DNA from: Pycnopodia helianthoides
Taxonomy: Eukaryota > Echinodermata > Asteroidea > Forcipulatida > Asteriidae
Direction: 5' to 3'
NCBI GenBank assembly: GCA_032158295.1
Contig: CM063251.1
Span: 8,657,016-8,721,015, forward strand
DNA length: 64,000 nt
Of the stretch, positions 20,861 to 32,671 are shown piece after piece. Each line of letters begins with the position of its first letter. Position 1 is the stretch's first letter. The position numbers and the translations under genes are program-made. The notes beneath the pieces were generated by a model. It was not told where the DNA came from. It did no database searches and saw only the letters and a program-made list of their open reading frames with translations.

Positions 20861-21860
20861 ATTACACTTCGGACGGCAAAGTTTGTTAATGGCTGGCTAG
20901 ATCTATTGTTAATAGCATGGGGAAGACGATTTTTATCATCATTTTGACATACCAAGAGTTAATCTCTTATACACAAATGTATAGGAAAAAGAAAACTAAA
21001 AGTATGATTTTCTCAAAAAGTGCATTTCTATACCGAATACGTTTGCACTCCCTATCTCGCGGGTGCATATATTTGTTTCAAAGAACTTTTTTTCTAAAGG
21101 TAAATTTACCCAGGCAGTTCTTTAATCAAAAGAAAAACCATTTCACACGTTTTTGTATGGTGTAATGAAACAAGAAGGTATGATATTTACGCAGTACATT
21201 TGAATGCATACATGTACACTGTAGTGGGTTTATATTTTGACATGGTGCTCAAAAACTGTATGTCTGATATCAAAGTTGTTTGTACTCCCAATCGTTCCAA
21301 GTGAAACAAATTCAGACTCCTACACAGTCATCAAACTCAAAGGACAATGATGAATTCAAATGTTGACCATTTTTGAAATAAACAGTGGTTTTATCCCATG
21401 TTATAACTGTTTCATACAACATACATGTAGGGTATCGTGCAGTGAAACATTTTAGGCTTTTAAGCTATACATGTTGTAACATAATGTGGCTTGCCATGAT
21501 TCAAAGCCAGCACAAGAGTTAGTGACCAGGCACACAGAGGCAACCTCTCTTGCATAAACTGGACAACCTAAGTACTTCTGTTGCCTAGAAACTGCCCAGA
21601 CCAGTCACCTTTGAGTGTCCGGTTATATAGCACAGACATTAAGGGCCACATTGCCACATATAAATCCATTCTTTTGATCAGAGTACTTTACTGAACATCC
21701 TCTGACAAATGTGCATGGCTAAATCTGAAGACACTGTCAGCCCTCAGTTTATTTGATGAAAGAATTCTCACATCTGTTAGAGTGAGTAGACTCAAGTTGT
21801 TTAATTACATTTTAACTATATAGTAACTATTGAGACACTACATGTATACAGCAAAGGAAA
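20861..21860. other. Stretch without recognised genes
   Basis: AT-rich unique-looking sequence between DIRS relic A and the gene-like relic. Nothing supported. Confidence 0.5.
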
Positions 21861-21863
21861 GGA

Positions 21864-23060
21864 ACTGATATGGGCAAATCCAAAGTTTGAGAACGTAATT
21901 TTTCTCAAGGGAGGACTCCATGTCTGCTTCAACTTCCTGAATGCTAGTGGCCGAAACATGGAAAGTGCTTGGCTTGATGACCTGTGGACAGAGTCAGGTG
22001 TCAAAGCCTATTATCACGCTATTAGAGGACATCAACTGACCTACGAGGCTCTGTGGCACATCAAATGGTCTATGCTTGAATTTTGGCTGGTTGAAAATGA
22101 TAAACAAAAAGATGTGGAAGTTGATAAACTTGCCCAGTTGTGGTTAAGCAGTTCAAAAAGAGGGATGCCAATCACAGAGCAGAACTTTACAAAGCAGTTG
22201 GCAAGCTGTAAGATTTTAGAATTTTTTTTTCAGCAATACAGCCGTGGCTCACCATTGACGACCACAGCACCCATGCCCGGTTGGGACCTGCTTATCTAGC
22301 AGATATGAAACTCTTTGAGAAGACAGCACCAGAGGTTTATGCAGTATTCAGTAATGGAATTTTCTTTTGTGAAGCGAACAAAGTGGTTCAACCAGGTTCC
22401 CACTGATCACGCAACTGAGTGGATGAACAGGACATGCAAAATGCAGAATGGCATCATAAATGGAATTACGAGAAATAATTAAGCCAGGAACAAATTTTGC
22501 ATCACATCGTCCGAGCAATCAGCCATATCACACAAGACATAAAATTTCTCTTCAATTTGGAAGATGATGAGGAAGAAACCACTTTCATCCACTCTATTAG
22601 CCTTCTATCCTGCACAAAGCAAGATGTTGATGATGTTAGGAAGCTTACCACACAGCTTACAAGATTTGATGTGTTTCGAGTAAACCCCACCTTGGCTGAA
22701 GAAGACGACGACACCGACTCTGATAATGTTAGAGAGATACCACTGGTATCATTGGCAACTAGAAACATTGCACCAAGTGAGATGGTAAGTGGCTCGATCA
22801 AAACAAGTTGGAAAGAAAAAGCCACAGGTTTGGGGCCAATTCATTGCCTTGGATGAGAACAAAGCTGATCTTGTCAGACGCCATTTTTCACAAGTTTTAC
22901 ATCATCTCTCCTCCTGGCATCTGTAACATCAAGGAACCAACCACCTGTTACTATCTCAGATCTTTACAAATGATCCTTGCCCTTTTCTACAATGGCAAGC
23001 TGTCTTCTCGAGGAGTTTCCTATCTGCGGGATAAACAGGTCCCAACTGGACATAGTTGCT
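21864..23060 (+). pseudogene. Broken gene-like relic of unknown family
   Basis: The first frame (from about 21866) reads FLKGGLHVCFNFLNASGRNM, then a Trp-rich helix region ending near 22215. A GTAAG...TTTTTTTTTCAG stretch of 30 bases (22209-22238) separates it from IQPWLTIDDHSTHARLGPAY and LADMKLFEKTAPEVY. After another shift come WFNQVPTDHATEWMN and MQNGIINGITRN, then an acidic stretch (22560-22740). I believe this is one of the multicopy, transposon-associated protein families of marine invertebrates, but I cannot name it. Stops and frame changes make it a pseudogene; the short GT-AG stretch may be a coincidence. Confidence 0.55.
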
Positions 23061-23173
23061 GTGGTCATCCTTGGTGAGCCATGGCTGTATTGCTGGAAAA
23101 AGCTTCTCAAAGAAGAATCCAGTTTCTGCCCCTCTGAGCCCTGATGAGTAGTAGTTGAAGCAAGAGGTTGTCT

Positions 23174-23410
23174 TCAGCCGACGCCTTCTCGGGAAACTCT
23201 GATGGTCGTCTTCCACGCATCCCGGTCCAGCATCAGCGTCCTAAGCTCAGTTGTTTCTTGTTGTGTTGCGTCCCTCTTCAGCTGATCCACGAAAGTTAGT
23301 CTCCTCCTGCCCTGATGAAGTCTAGCAGAATCTCCACCATCTCCATGTAATGAGAACACAGTCGGAATCCCTCGAGGGAAGTCAAGATGTTCCCAGGAAC
23401 TGATGGACAC
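23174..23410 (-). pseudogene. LINE ORF2 C-terminal fragment
   Basis: GRRRLTFVDQLKRDA followed by ELRTLMLDRDAWKTTI matches the end of many LINE reverse-transcriptase proteins (R-x-R-L-T-Y-x-D-Q-L ... M-x-D-R-x-x-W). About 78 residues are open. No catalytic part is present, so this is a 5'-truncated insertion or remnant. Confidence 0.65.
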
Positions 23411-25240
23411 TTTGTGTATCAGAGCGGGGAAAATTGCACAGAGCCACGGGTCAGCGGTTGTGCAGTTACCTCGGTATTAAACGCCTTAGACGGGTGAAGA
23501 CCTAAAGCGGGGACAGATGCCAGAGCACTGCTAACTGTGTGTGGTTTTTCCCCGAGTCCTTGTGCTAGCCAACCATGGCCAATGATTTAGGGCTGTGGGT
23601 GATTGGGGGCTTTGGAGCATGACTAGGCATGGCTGACAGAACCCTAACAAAGCCGGCCTGAAAGGTGGTAGAAAGGGCTTATAAAGATGCCAAAATCGTC
23701 TGTAAAGCCTCCATCAAGTCAGCTCTGGAAATTGAGCCCTCACCCTCGGTGGCGCTTGCCACAGTGGGTCCAGCTGGACGAACCATCCGAACTTGAAGAA
23801 GAACAGTGCAAACATCTGCCCTTGTTCTTCTTGATCTATTTTTTGGAAGGGCGACCCGTGGGATATCCAAAAAATAATTTGGATGACGCCGGGGCCATCG
23901 CGATTCCTGAGCAATGGTAAAAATCTGTTGACGGAGTCGGTTCTATAGAGTGAAGAGAAGAAAAGCCAGCAAGCTCAGGCGTCCCCTAGGCGGCCCACTC
24001 TGTATCACTCGAAAAATGTCCGGCCGCCAGCGCACCAAGCTCGGAGTGGGCGGTCGCTGTTCAGTCCGGGGCCCATATAAAATTCAATCCTGGAGTTTGG
24101 TGGGGATCGCCACCGGGGGGACCGGGCTATAATCATTCTCACCGAACTACGCAGGCCAGTTCCTTCTGACTGCCCAGTGTTTGGGGTGGAGCACACGAGG
24201 CGTACATGCCGCTGGGGGCACTGTGGGTAGCGGCAGAGGGCACTATTGTATGACATATTAAACTCCTACTACATTAGTAGTGAACTAATAACTCTTTGTC
24301 TTTGCCTTCTCCTTTTTACCCTTCTCAGTCCGCCTCATTCACTAATCAAACACTTTTGTCTCCCTCTTCCCATCATAGAATTATTTTGTAACGTTCCCCA
24401 CCTCTTGTGGTCAAACCAGCCCCTTCCCCTAAAACCCTCCTTTGTCACCCTCCTCTATGTTATCCCCTGGCTTTTTCTGTGTGCTTTCATCTCCGTCATC
24501 TCTTTCCACTTGACTGCTTTTGCTTCACCAGAATTACCTGTTTATGTGTGTTGTGTTGTCATTTAGCCTTCGAGAAAGACTCTGCTAGGGTTGTTACGTC
24601 AGGCCACTAACTAGTTTTTGCTTCAAATTTGACTACCACCTTAAGGTACACTGTCAATAAGTCACTCTGTATGGTCTGTGACTCAATGCAGGAAAACATG
24701 GTTTTGAAGGTAAACTCCCCTACCTGTAATTAAATCTGTATCTTACCCATGTGTGTCTGTCTGGATATCACATGAACTTGAATCACTTGATAGTTGTAGG
24801 CCGCTCGCTGGTGAATATATATTGGCTGTACTTTTAGAAGTCTCTTTTACACACTGGACATTGTGGTAAAAAAAAAAACATTTATGCCCAAGTTATTATG
24901 AAAGACATGTTGTAACTTTTAATAACAACAATACATAAATCACCTACATTGTGGTATATCATTTAACATTGTATAAGATTTAATTCAATATTTTTAACAA
25001 GTCACTGGATGGTGCTGTAATGCATGAGGATACCATCACAAGTATATTTTTAAAAGCTTGGACTGCATTTATGACTTCCTTCAAAGACACAAACGTCAAA
25101 AGTGTTTCATATTTTGGACTGAACCATCCTTTTAAATTTGTGTACAAAATATTTGTTGTTGGTAGTTTCTGTTTGGCCTGAAAGGAGAAGAGTCCCTGCG
25201 CTGCACTATGCCAGTCAAAAACGTCCGTCCCCCCATCGCA
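23411..25240. other. Unassigned stretch, partly pyrimidine-rich
   Basis: 23430-24260 is GC-richer and could be other LINE or SINE parts, but no domain is legible. 24290-24560 is pyrimidine-rich on the plus strand. No gene is supported. Confidence 0.45.
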
Positions 25241-25242
25241 CA

Positions 25243-25566
25243 GTGAAATTGCTTGTAAAACTACTTTGGCTGCTCACAAACTCTTCTAACATGGTATCAT
25301 TAGACTCAGAAACGTTCACTGAATCCCCAGAACAACAAAAAATGAAGAAAAAAAATGTTCATAGGGGGTAAGCACACTTTTTTTGCAAAAACCCATGCTC
25401 CGCTGCACTATCGCACGGTCCGCTGCCGTACCGTGTGAAATTGCGTGTAAAACTAATTTGGCTGCTCACAAAGTCTTCTAACATGGTATCATTAGACTCA
25501 GAAACGTTAACTGAATCCCCAGAAGAAAAAAAAAATGCAAAAAAATGTCCCTGGATGGTAAGCACA
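25243..25566 (+). repeat. Tandem duplication, period about 191 bp
   Basis: The block beginning GTGAAATTGCKTGTAAAACT and ending GAATCCCCAGAA occurs at 25243 and 25434. Each is followed by an A-rich run and GGTAAGCACACT. Copies differ at a few positions. No function is assigned. Confidence 0.75.
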
Positions 25567-26039
25567 CTCAGTTGCAAAAAAAAAAAAAAATGTTACCAAA
25601 ATCAAACTTTTTTCATTTTGTTTTTGTTTTTTGCACTGCTTTCCAGTGCTTACCAGTCTTCTGAGAAACAAGGTATCTTATTTACTTGGTCGAAACCACA
25701 ACCTGCACCTGGTGTCTGCTTGATGTCTGGAACAGTGACAGGATGATTGATTGCCCCAAGTAATGGTGGCTAGATCTAAGACCTTGGAGTGTCAATGGGG
25801 TTAGGGTTAGCCTCAGGGGAATTCTATGGGCCTCGAGGAAATTCTATGGGGCTTCGAAGTTAAAGGTTACTGTAGGTCGAAGACTCACCCCAAGCTAATT
25901 CTGCTGGTACTAGTGCTATCCGGCTATGGTCCATTGAAGAACTTGTGATTTTTGACTGTACCGTTAATGAGTAAACACAATTTGTTTACAACGGTACAGT
26001 CGATGACTGCGCGAGAGTGCAGCGCAGGGTTTTAAGCAT

Positions 26040-26135
26040 GGGCGTCAATCCTGGGGGGGGACACAGGGGGACACGTCCCGCCACTTTTTGAAGGGTGGGG
26101 GACACTATATCAAATGGTCCCCCCCCAGGTTTTTT
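26040..26135. repeat. G-rich/C-rich hairpin-like block
   Basis: GGGGGGGACACAGGGGGACA faces a later TCCCCCCC in the same short stretch. It looks like part of an interspersed repeat rather than a gene. Confidence 0.4.
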
Positions 26136-26364
26136 AAAACTACTGTATGTTTACTTACAGCAATGCGCTGTCTGTATAAAGCTTAACCCTATACATGTAG
26201 TCACTGTACCGCCCAAAACTGCTCGGCCATTAACTCACTGGGCTGCGGACCACCTGAGAGCGGCTCGTGTTATTTAATGTACAATGCTTTACACACTATA
26301 ATGTATACTAAAGGCGACGATGTTTCTCTGTATTGGGTGGAGACCATATTGTACATACATGTAG

Positions 26365-26705
26365 AAATGCAACATTGATGGACAGGTGGAGCAAGGTCGA
26401 GCTGCACATCGGCTCAAAAGGGGGCTCCGCTAGCGTAGAGAGTACGCTAGGGAGGTCCCAAGCCGGAACCAGCCGACGCGTGGGGGGTCGAGAGACAAAC
26501 ATGCTCTTCAGGAGTTAGCTGAGGGCCGGTTGTCTGACATGGAGGTGCCATCAGGGAATCCCCTATGGACTGCTCCAATTGCCAACCGATAGTTTTTAAC
26601 AGTGCCGATCGAGAGCTCGCTCTCGAACAGGGACACAAGGAAGTCGGCAACGGCCCCCTAGAGAAGAATCGGGGGGATGAGCAGACCACCGTCTGCACCA
26701 TCTAA
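26365..26705 (-). pseudogene. DIRS tyrosine recombinase N-terminal half (relic B)
   Basis: The translation shows ADFLVSLFESELSIGTVKNY, then in another frame SRPPTRRLVPAWDLPSVL and PPFEPMCSSTLLHLSINVAF. It aligns with the recombinase of relic A up to just before RRHSEL and then ends, so the catalytic domain is missing. Confidence 0.75.
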
Positions 26706-27040
26706 AAAAGTGGCGTAGTCGGCTGTCATATACCCGGTGCGTGGAGGCCCTTCGGCTATGGGCTGCCCAGCACGTCAGGTGGAGGTCCTGAGGAGCTTGA
26801 TGAAGAAACCCTGACCCCGGTTGGTAGAGGACATCTGCCTGTCGGGGCAGGACCACCGGGTGGTGGACCAGCAGCCTGGTGGTCAGGGCAGGACCACCGG
26901 GCGGTGGACCAGCAGCCTGGTCAGCCGCGTAAACCACGGTTGACGAGGCCAAAATGCGGCGATAAGGAGGACTTTGCAGTCCTCCTCCTCCAGCCTTGCG
27001 AGAACCCATGAGACCAGCGAGAACGGGGGAAATGCGTACG

Positions 27041-27619
27041 CTAATAGCCCGTCCCACCAGAACGACAGGGCATCCGTCCGCCATGCATTGGGGTCTTGAC
27101 CCCTTGTGAATAGGTGGGGAACTGGTGGTTGGTTCGCGAGGTGAACAGGTCCACGGGTGGCCGATCGATCAGTCGGAAGAGCGACTGAATGATCTGCGGC
27201 CGGATGGTCCACTCTGTGGGGCAGATCCATCCCCTGGATAGGCGGTCCGCCTCCATGTTGTCATCGCCCGGAAGGTGCACCGCCGAGAGGTTGACCTTGA
27301 TGTGCATGCACCATTGGAAGAGTTCCCACGTGTGTGCGCAATGCTGGGGGAACGAGTGCCCCCGGCGGTTGATGTAGGTTGATGTGGTGTTGTTGCACCG
27401 GATCTGCACCGCCCGCCCTGTTACCAGGGACCGAAACTGATTGGTGGCATTTGCAGCCTGCAAAAGTTGACTACATCCACCAGACTGGCCATCAGACCCA
27501 ACAGCCTGAGCGAGGCGCATGCCGGGGCCGTCGCGGCCGGTAGAAAGAGAGAAACACACTGCTGAACATTCCGCAGGCATTTCCTGTAGGGCGTGCCAGC
27601 CTCGATCCGAGGGCCGCAC
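27041..27619 (-). pseudogene. DIRS RNase H domain (relic B)
   Basis: 192 open residues with AVQIRCNNTTSTYINRRGHS, HIKVNLSAVHLPGDDNMEAD, RLSRGW and VDLFTSRTNHQFPTY, the usual DIRS RNase H and post-RNase H text. The Asp normally found in the R-x-D-N-T-T block is Asn here (RCNNTT), which would remove a catalytic carboxylate. Confidence 0.8.
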
Positions 27620-28049
27620 CTAGGAAGGTTGGGGACTGAGTCGGCAGCGGGTGCGACTTCTCGGGATTGATCAAAAACCCGAGGTCGGCCGCCAGGCGCC
27701 AAGTGTGTTGAAGCGCCCCCGCCGCTGAGTGCTCGACTGGCCCACCACGAGCCAGTCGTCGAGTTACATAAAGACCGAGATCCCTTGCGTCCGCAGTGCA
27801 GCCCCAACCGCTTGAACCACCCGGGTGAATACCTGAGGGGAGGTCGAGATGCCAAAGGGGAGCACTGTGAATTTGTAGCGTGTCCCATTGTATTGGGACC
27901 GCAAAAATTCCCAGTGCTCCCGTCTGATGGGGACATGCAGAAATACATCCTTCAGATCGAGGCTGGCCGCCCGCCCGTTTCTTGCAGACAGCCCCCCATG
28001 GGTCTGAGGGTGGGAGGTCGCCGCCAGTCCACGGAGTCACTTGCGCCAA
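27421..28049 (-). pseudogene. DIRS reverse transcriptase C-terminal part (relic B)
   Basis: DLGFLINPEKSHPLPTQSP followed by TFLGAALGSRLARP is the end of the DIRS palm and thumb. The catalytic YxDD region lies around 27760-27790 but is broken by shifts (the text reads through L-Y-V-T-R-R-L in this frame). Two overlapping frames share the domain. Confidence 0.75.
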
Positions 28050-28550
28050 CCCCCGGGATAGCGGGGGGCAGGCGCGTGAAAATTGCGGCTGGCCTGCTGT
28101 CGTTGCTGGCCGGAGAATGCTTAACCTCGGCCTGCATCAACTCCTCAAACTTGCCTGCAAACATTTTTTCAATATGCTCCGCCAAGCTGCGTGGGCTCGT
28201 TACACCAGACGGCCCGAGCTCGGGGGCAGGGCGGGTAAAGCGTGCGGGTCTGTGACAATGGACCCTGGCTTTTTATTATCGCGCCCCCTCTTGCGCTTAG
28301 TCCCAGCAGCAGAGTCCGCCTTGCGACTCTTGCCGGAACTACCCTTGCGTTTGGCTGTCCCACCGATGATGGCCGGAGGGAAAGACCGGACCTGGTACAC
28401 CCCGCCCGACCGGTGGGGCCGTCAGTGCCCTCAGCCGACAGTGGCTGTGAGAAGGATTGGGTAACGACGCACCGTTTACCGCATCAACACCGAGGGCACC
28501 TCGGATACGACAGCAGAAGCTCTCGCCAAACGTTTCATATCTAATCAAAT
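27952..28550 (-). pseudogene. DIRS gag-like remnant (relic B)
   Basis: AGKFEELMQAEVKHSPASN (within 27952-28185) matches FEELMQAEAKRLKATEK of relic C and the similar text of relic A. Basic, Ser/Lys-rich text follows upstream to about 28400. Frames are interrupted. Confidence 0.6.
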
Positions 28551-28850
28551 AACTTTAACACAACTCCACAAAACACTCTACAATCACAATAATACTTGTT
28601 CTTTTATTTTATTAAACTCTCTTTGCGAATTACAGGTAATTTAAGTGTAAAAAATTGGGAGCCCAATCTAAACACGTCTTACCGCTACCATCGCTAAGAG
28701 AAAAGAGGACGTTCACGAGTCACGCATGCGCGGGCTCTATGGGGTGGCCTCTGGAGGGCGCTATCAGCAAACTCTTAGCGATTATACCTGCTGGTCTTGG
28801 AAATATGCAATTGTAGTAATTCGCTCTACAGGTAATGTATGAGCGAAGTA

Positions 28851-29538
28851 GACACATGCATTACGCCAGGCATAGCCTTGATAAAGGCGTTGGAGTTTTG
28901 TCTTCATTTATTTATTTTTTCTTTGTGCCGCGCTACCTGCCCGAGCTAGCTACATACAATGTAGGCCTAAATATGTATGCATGGTTTATGCGTGTACCAA
29001 CTGAATCAAGTACCAACTGAATCAACGCCTTGATGTTTCTGTGTTGAAGCCATCAGGTCATTACTATAATGCGCGCGGAAGACAAGACCCCATTGGTCAG
29101 TGGAAGTCATGTTTAATAAATAGACGCTGTTTGTTTGTGTACACTCACATCGCGTCACGCGCACAGAAAGCATGTGATTGGACGTCAAAAAATGAATCAT
29201 TCATTACATTTTCTTCAGCAACAGGTCTGACGAAATATTTGAATATTCATGATCTGCATACCAGCATATCCGAGAGCCCCCCATTTTCATCCAATAGTGG
29301 ACGAAATATAAAGAAACACATAGATACAGACGGTACAAGGCTGTCGGCCTGACGGCCTCCGCATACGGACAGTAATACGAGTGTGGATGACCTGCGCACA
29401 GTAGAAGTACGGGCGTCGTGCGATGTGATACACACATTATGCACAACACGTGCTGGTGTACAGTAAATAGGTTACGGTGGGTTTTACGGCGTCTTTTTCG
29501 GAGTGAAAACTGCGACTGCCTTGAACAAGGCTACGGCA
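28851..29538. other. Stretch without recognised genes
   Basis: No supported feature. A short repeated AAGTACCAACTGAATCAA-like duplication lies at about 28995-29025. Confidence 0.5.
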
Positions 29539-30304
29539 TGCAGGCACGGTTCTACGGGGGGGGGGGGGCTAGACTAGCCCCCATTGAAATTTTTGTCTAG
29601 CCCCCCCCCCCTAAAAAAAAAAATGCAAGGGAAAAAAAGGAGAATGAGATACATGCTTGAAAATACTGGATCTTCATGAAAAATTAAAACGAATAGATTA
29701 GCATGGTCTTTTCACATATACTAGTCTTGGCCCAGAGTACATGTAGCAGTTTCCGCCGGCGCGCCCTTCTGCCTCATTTTGTTTTGTATTACATGAACGT
29801 ACCAATATCAGTTTGGAAATTAAGACGATGCCATGATAAAACACAAGTGGCTCAACATGTTATCACCGGAAAATTTTTCTTTTTAGTAAGCTCTAACCTC
29901 TTTTCCTCCCCCTCCCCTCCCTTCCTAAAAACCTTCCTTTTTCTATTAGTATGAGGAGGCTTGAAAACATCAAAGAAAAGGTCTGTTTTAAACTGACTTT
30001 TCAAAAGACAGAGACCCTTCCCCACTTAAACAACAAACAGTCTTAGGATGGTTGATTACGAGACCAAACCAGAGCCATGGGACATTTCACAATGTTTCTC
30101 TGCCTATTTATCTATCGATGGCTACCCTCCGGAGATAATAGTTTCCATTTTTCTGCACTTCAATTAACACATCACTAATTTGCTGCAGACTGGTTAAACA
30201 TCAATATACGGTCTCCACTCCCTTTCTCTCACCACCCTCCCTCCCTCCATTCTGTCCAGCCCCGGGCTTTCGGTTTTTCTGTTTTTCTACGAAGAACTAT
30301 ACTT

Positions 30305-30490
30305 CAAGTAAAGTAATGAACCACAAGGGAAACTGAATGGGTGAATTTCAAATAGTATGGGGTTGAACAAATAAAAATTGACTAGAGCGGGATTTGAACC
30401 AACGAACTTCGGATTAACGTACCGGCGCTCTACCAACTGAGCTATCTAGCCCTATGTTGGCGGTCTCCCTATTTTGTCAATATCTTTGTT
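30305..30490 (-). mobile_element. tRNA-derived SINE, copy 3 (best preserved)
   Basis: The tRNA-like head at 30385-30452 has A box TAGCTCAGTTGG and B box GGTTCAAATCC on the minus strand, close to consensus. The body has TTGTTCAACCCCATAC and the tail TTTCCCTTGTGGTTCATTAC. A MITE lies directly upstream of the head (30502-30760). Confidence 0.85.
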
Positions 30491-30501
30491 CGGGGGTGCT
30501 A

Positions 30502-30760
30502 CAATCCCGGCCATATCTCGTTGGGCCCCCCTGCCCCCTTTCAATGTTGAATCACATTGTTGCACGGTCTTTTGTTGCAAGGTCTTCTGCGTTCCAGACA
30601 ACAGAATCACATTGTTGCACGGTCTTCTGCGTTCCAGACAACATTGAGCGGGGGGACGGGGGACGGGGGAGAGAATGTTTATTGTGAGACAGGGAATGGT
30701 TATTGTATGGTTATTGTAACGTTATAGGAACGGGTGGCCCAAGCATTTTGGCCGGGATTG
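30502..30760. mobile_element. MITE with TA target duplication
   Basis: 259 bases flanked by TA (30500-30501 and 30761-30762). The ends CAATCCCGGCCA and TGGCCGGGATTG are inverted, with similarity continuing through TTGGGCC. The interior has two copies of CACATTGTTGCACGGTCTT. The TA duplication suggests Tc1/mariner. It appears to sit in the 5' flank of SINE copy 3. Confidence 0.65.
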
Positions 30761-31661
30761 TAGTCAGAAGCCAATCAAGAACTATACTTGACGCCTCAAG
30801 TGTTTTTTAAAGCTTGCCTTTCGATACATGATTCTCACTCGACACGGAGAGAATCTTCATAACTGACAAATTTGTAAGCTTTTTGAACATTATGAGTGCG
30901 TTCCGGTCCTATTATTTGTCTTTACTCGTCCATTAATAAAACCTCTCTATATGATGCTTACATCGAATACCATCAAAATGTTTTTCGTGGCCACATGATC
31001 TCATCATTTGACTTGATTGCACACGGCTACATATATGATTTCACTCTTCCCTCTTTAAACATCCCATAATATTCTCAATCAAAGTCGTTTCATTACTGCA
31101 AGCTTTTGTTCTGTCCACCGTTTTGGAGTCAAAATAATTTGCATGCAACTGCATCATGTGCTGTATGATTATTGTATCTAATCTATCTACTTATTACGCA
31201 CCAAATTTATGAAAAATGCGCTGTTTATATGTTGCTTTTTGTCTCCCAAAATGAAATTGCAGTAGCGAAAGTTAGAGGGTGATGTCACGTGCAAAAGGTC
31301 TAGCCCTTCGAAAATTGTGGCTCTAGAACCGCGCCTGCATTACGCAATACAGGACAAACGGCGTTCCATCAGATGAATGAAGCAGTTTTGTAGGCCCAAC
31401 CCTACACTCAGCCAACACTACAACTTCAGTCCAGTGCATCAGACCACTTGGCCACAACTCGCCACAATAGGTTAATTACTGAAGTTTAATGAGTTACACA
31501 TACATAAAATTACAACAATAGTGCGCTTTTGATAACTTGGTTGATCTTTCCTTAATATTGTAGTGAAATTTAGCGAAGAATTAAATTTATGTGACAAGAG
31601 TGAGGCTATACAGCCACTAGTCTAATTTACTGAAGTACATGTAACATTTTTAAAAATGTAC

Positions 31662-31738
31662 CTTTTGATCTGATGATTGTCCAAGTATACTTTTAGCAAT
31701 TACCTCTCCTTTACTCTCCATCTCAATTGTATTATTTC
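31662..31738 (-). CDS. Host gene exon 5 (of those visible)
   Basis: 77 bases on the minus strand. The acceptor follows a long pyrimidine run (TTTTTTTTTGTTTTAG) and the donor is AAAAG|GTACAT. It completes a Gly codon begun in the exon at 32672-32831 and then reads NNTIEMESKGEVIAKSIL plus seven more residues without a stop, ending in phase 0. The open frame and matching phase support a real coding exon of the minus-strand host gene. The product is not recognised. Confidence 0.65.
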
Positions 31739-31869
31739 CTAAAACAAAAAAAAACATCAACTATTTAATAGATGTTAAATTTGAAACATATGTCAATGAT
31801 GAAAATATATTGCAAACATATATCTTGCAGTGCAGGATATGATTCTTTGTGATTAATATCTAATTAGTG

Positions 31870-32650
31870 TGATGTGACATTTAATGAAGTCATCACAATG
31901 CCGACTTTGCTTTTGTGCCATAAATTTCTTGAAAGTAACTTCAATGCCACCAGCTTGATCATGTTTAAATTTTCACCAGAGGGCACTGCCAAATATAATT
32001 ATGTCATTACACATCAATTGTTCTTGAATGTCTTGGACTCAATTGATCAAAGTGGGGTGTGTGTACAATCATTCAAATGTCATAACAGTTTAATAAATTG
32101 CCACTGAAATCAAGTCATGTAAGAGCAACACAGAGTTATTAATTATAAAAATGACAAAGGTGTAACATTTCAAAGAATATTTCTCATCTTTTTTTAGTGA
32201 TGGCAAGGTCCATTAAACCTTAAAAATGTCTTTTCTTTGTTTGTTGTTTTATTGTGGGATGTTCTGTTGAAACAAACATCCGCTTTCCAAGGGATTTTTT
32301 GCTTGTCTAATCAGGTTGCTTTATGTGGACAGGTCTTTAAACAGTTTTTGTTAAGATTCATTTTTATAAAATATTAAATCTCAAAAGTGATTTTGCTGTT
32401 TTCACAAAGAAGGCTACATGACTATGAAAATTGCATATCAGGATATGTCCCTACAACAGAACTTCAGTTCTAGTAAACATATTCACACACATACAAAACA
32501 GGACCAGCCCTGCATCCTCATACATTTTGTTATGTCCTTTTGCAATTGTGCCAAAAATCAATTGTCTACCAACAGTAAAGGAAGAAAATATAAAAGTTTC
32601 AATTTCCTTGTTATACATGAATTTAAAATTGATATGAAACAAATACTTTT
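31870..32650. other. Intron of the host gene, no element recognised
   Basis: AT-rich sequence between two exons. Small open frames are present but none has domain-like content. Confidence 0.5.
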
Positions 32651-32671
32651 TGCACTAAGGAATTTCCATAC

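Larger units (their letters stand above)
26365..28850 (-). mobile_element. DIRS-type retrotransposon, relic B (GC-rich, 3'-truncated)
   Basis: From its inverted terminal repeat (GCTCTACAGGTAATGTATGA at 28820-28839) the minus strand passes through a gag remnant, RT, RNase H and the N-terminal half of the tyrosine recombinase, and stops near 26365 before any recombinase catalytic residue. It is the same family type as relics A and C but noticeably richer in G and C. Confidence 0.85.
29539..31341. mobile_element. Possible inverted-repeat element enclosing SINE and MITE
   Basis: ATGCAGGCACGGTTCTA at 29539-29555 recurs inverted as TAGAACCGCGCCTGCAT at 31324-31340. Just inside each end lies a GGGCTAGA-type block followed by an AAAATT or GAAATTTT motif. 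A poly-G/poly-C hairpin (29556-29610) sits at the left end. No transposase lies between. The ends are short, so this could be two unrelated copies of one repeat facing each other. Confidence 0.4.

Noticed and set aside
24568..24610. Second Penelope- or hammerhead-like motif (GAAAGACTCTGCTAGG...ACGTCAGGCC)
   Set aside because: Lacks the CUGANGA core, and no Penelope coding sequence is nearby.
25795..25815. Telomere-like GGGTTAGGGTTAG
   Set aside because: Only two repeats; chance occurrence.
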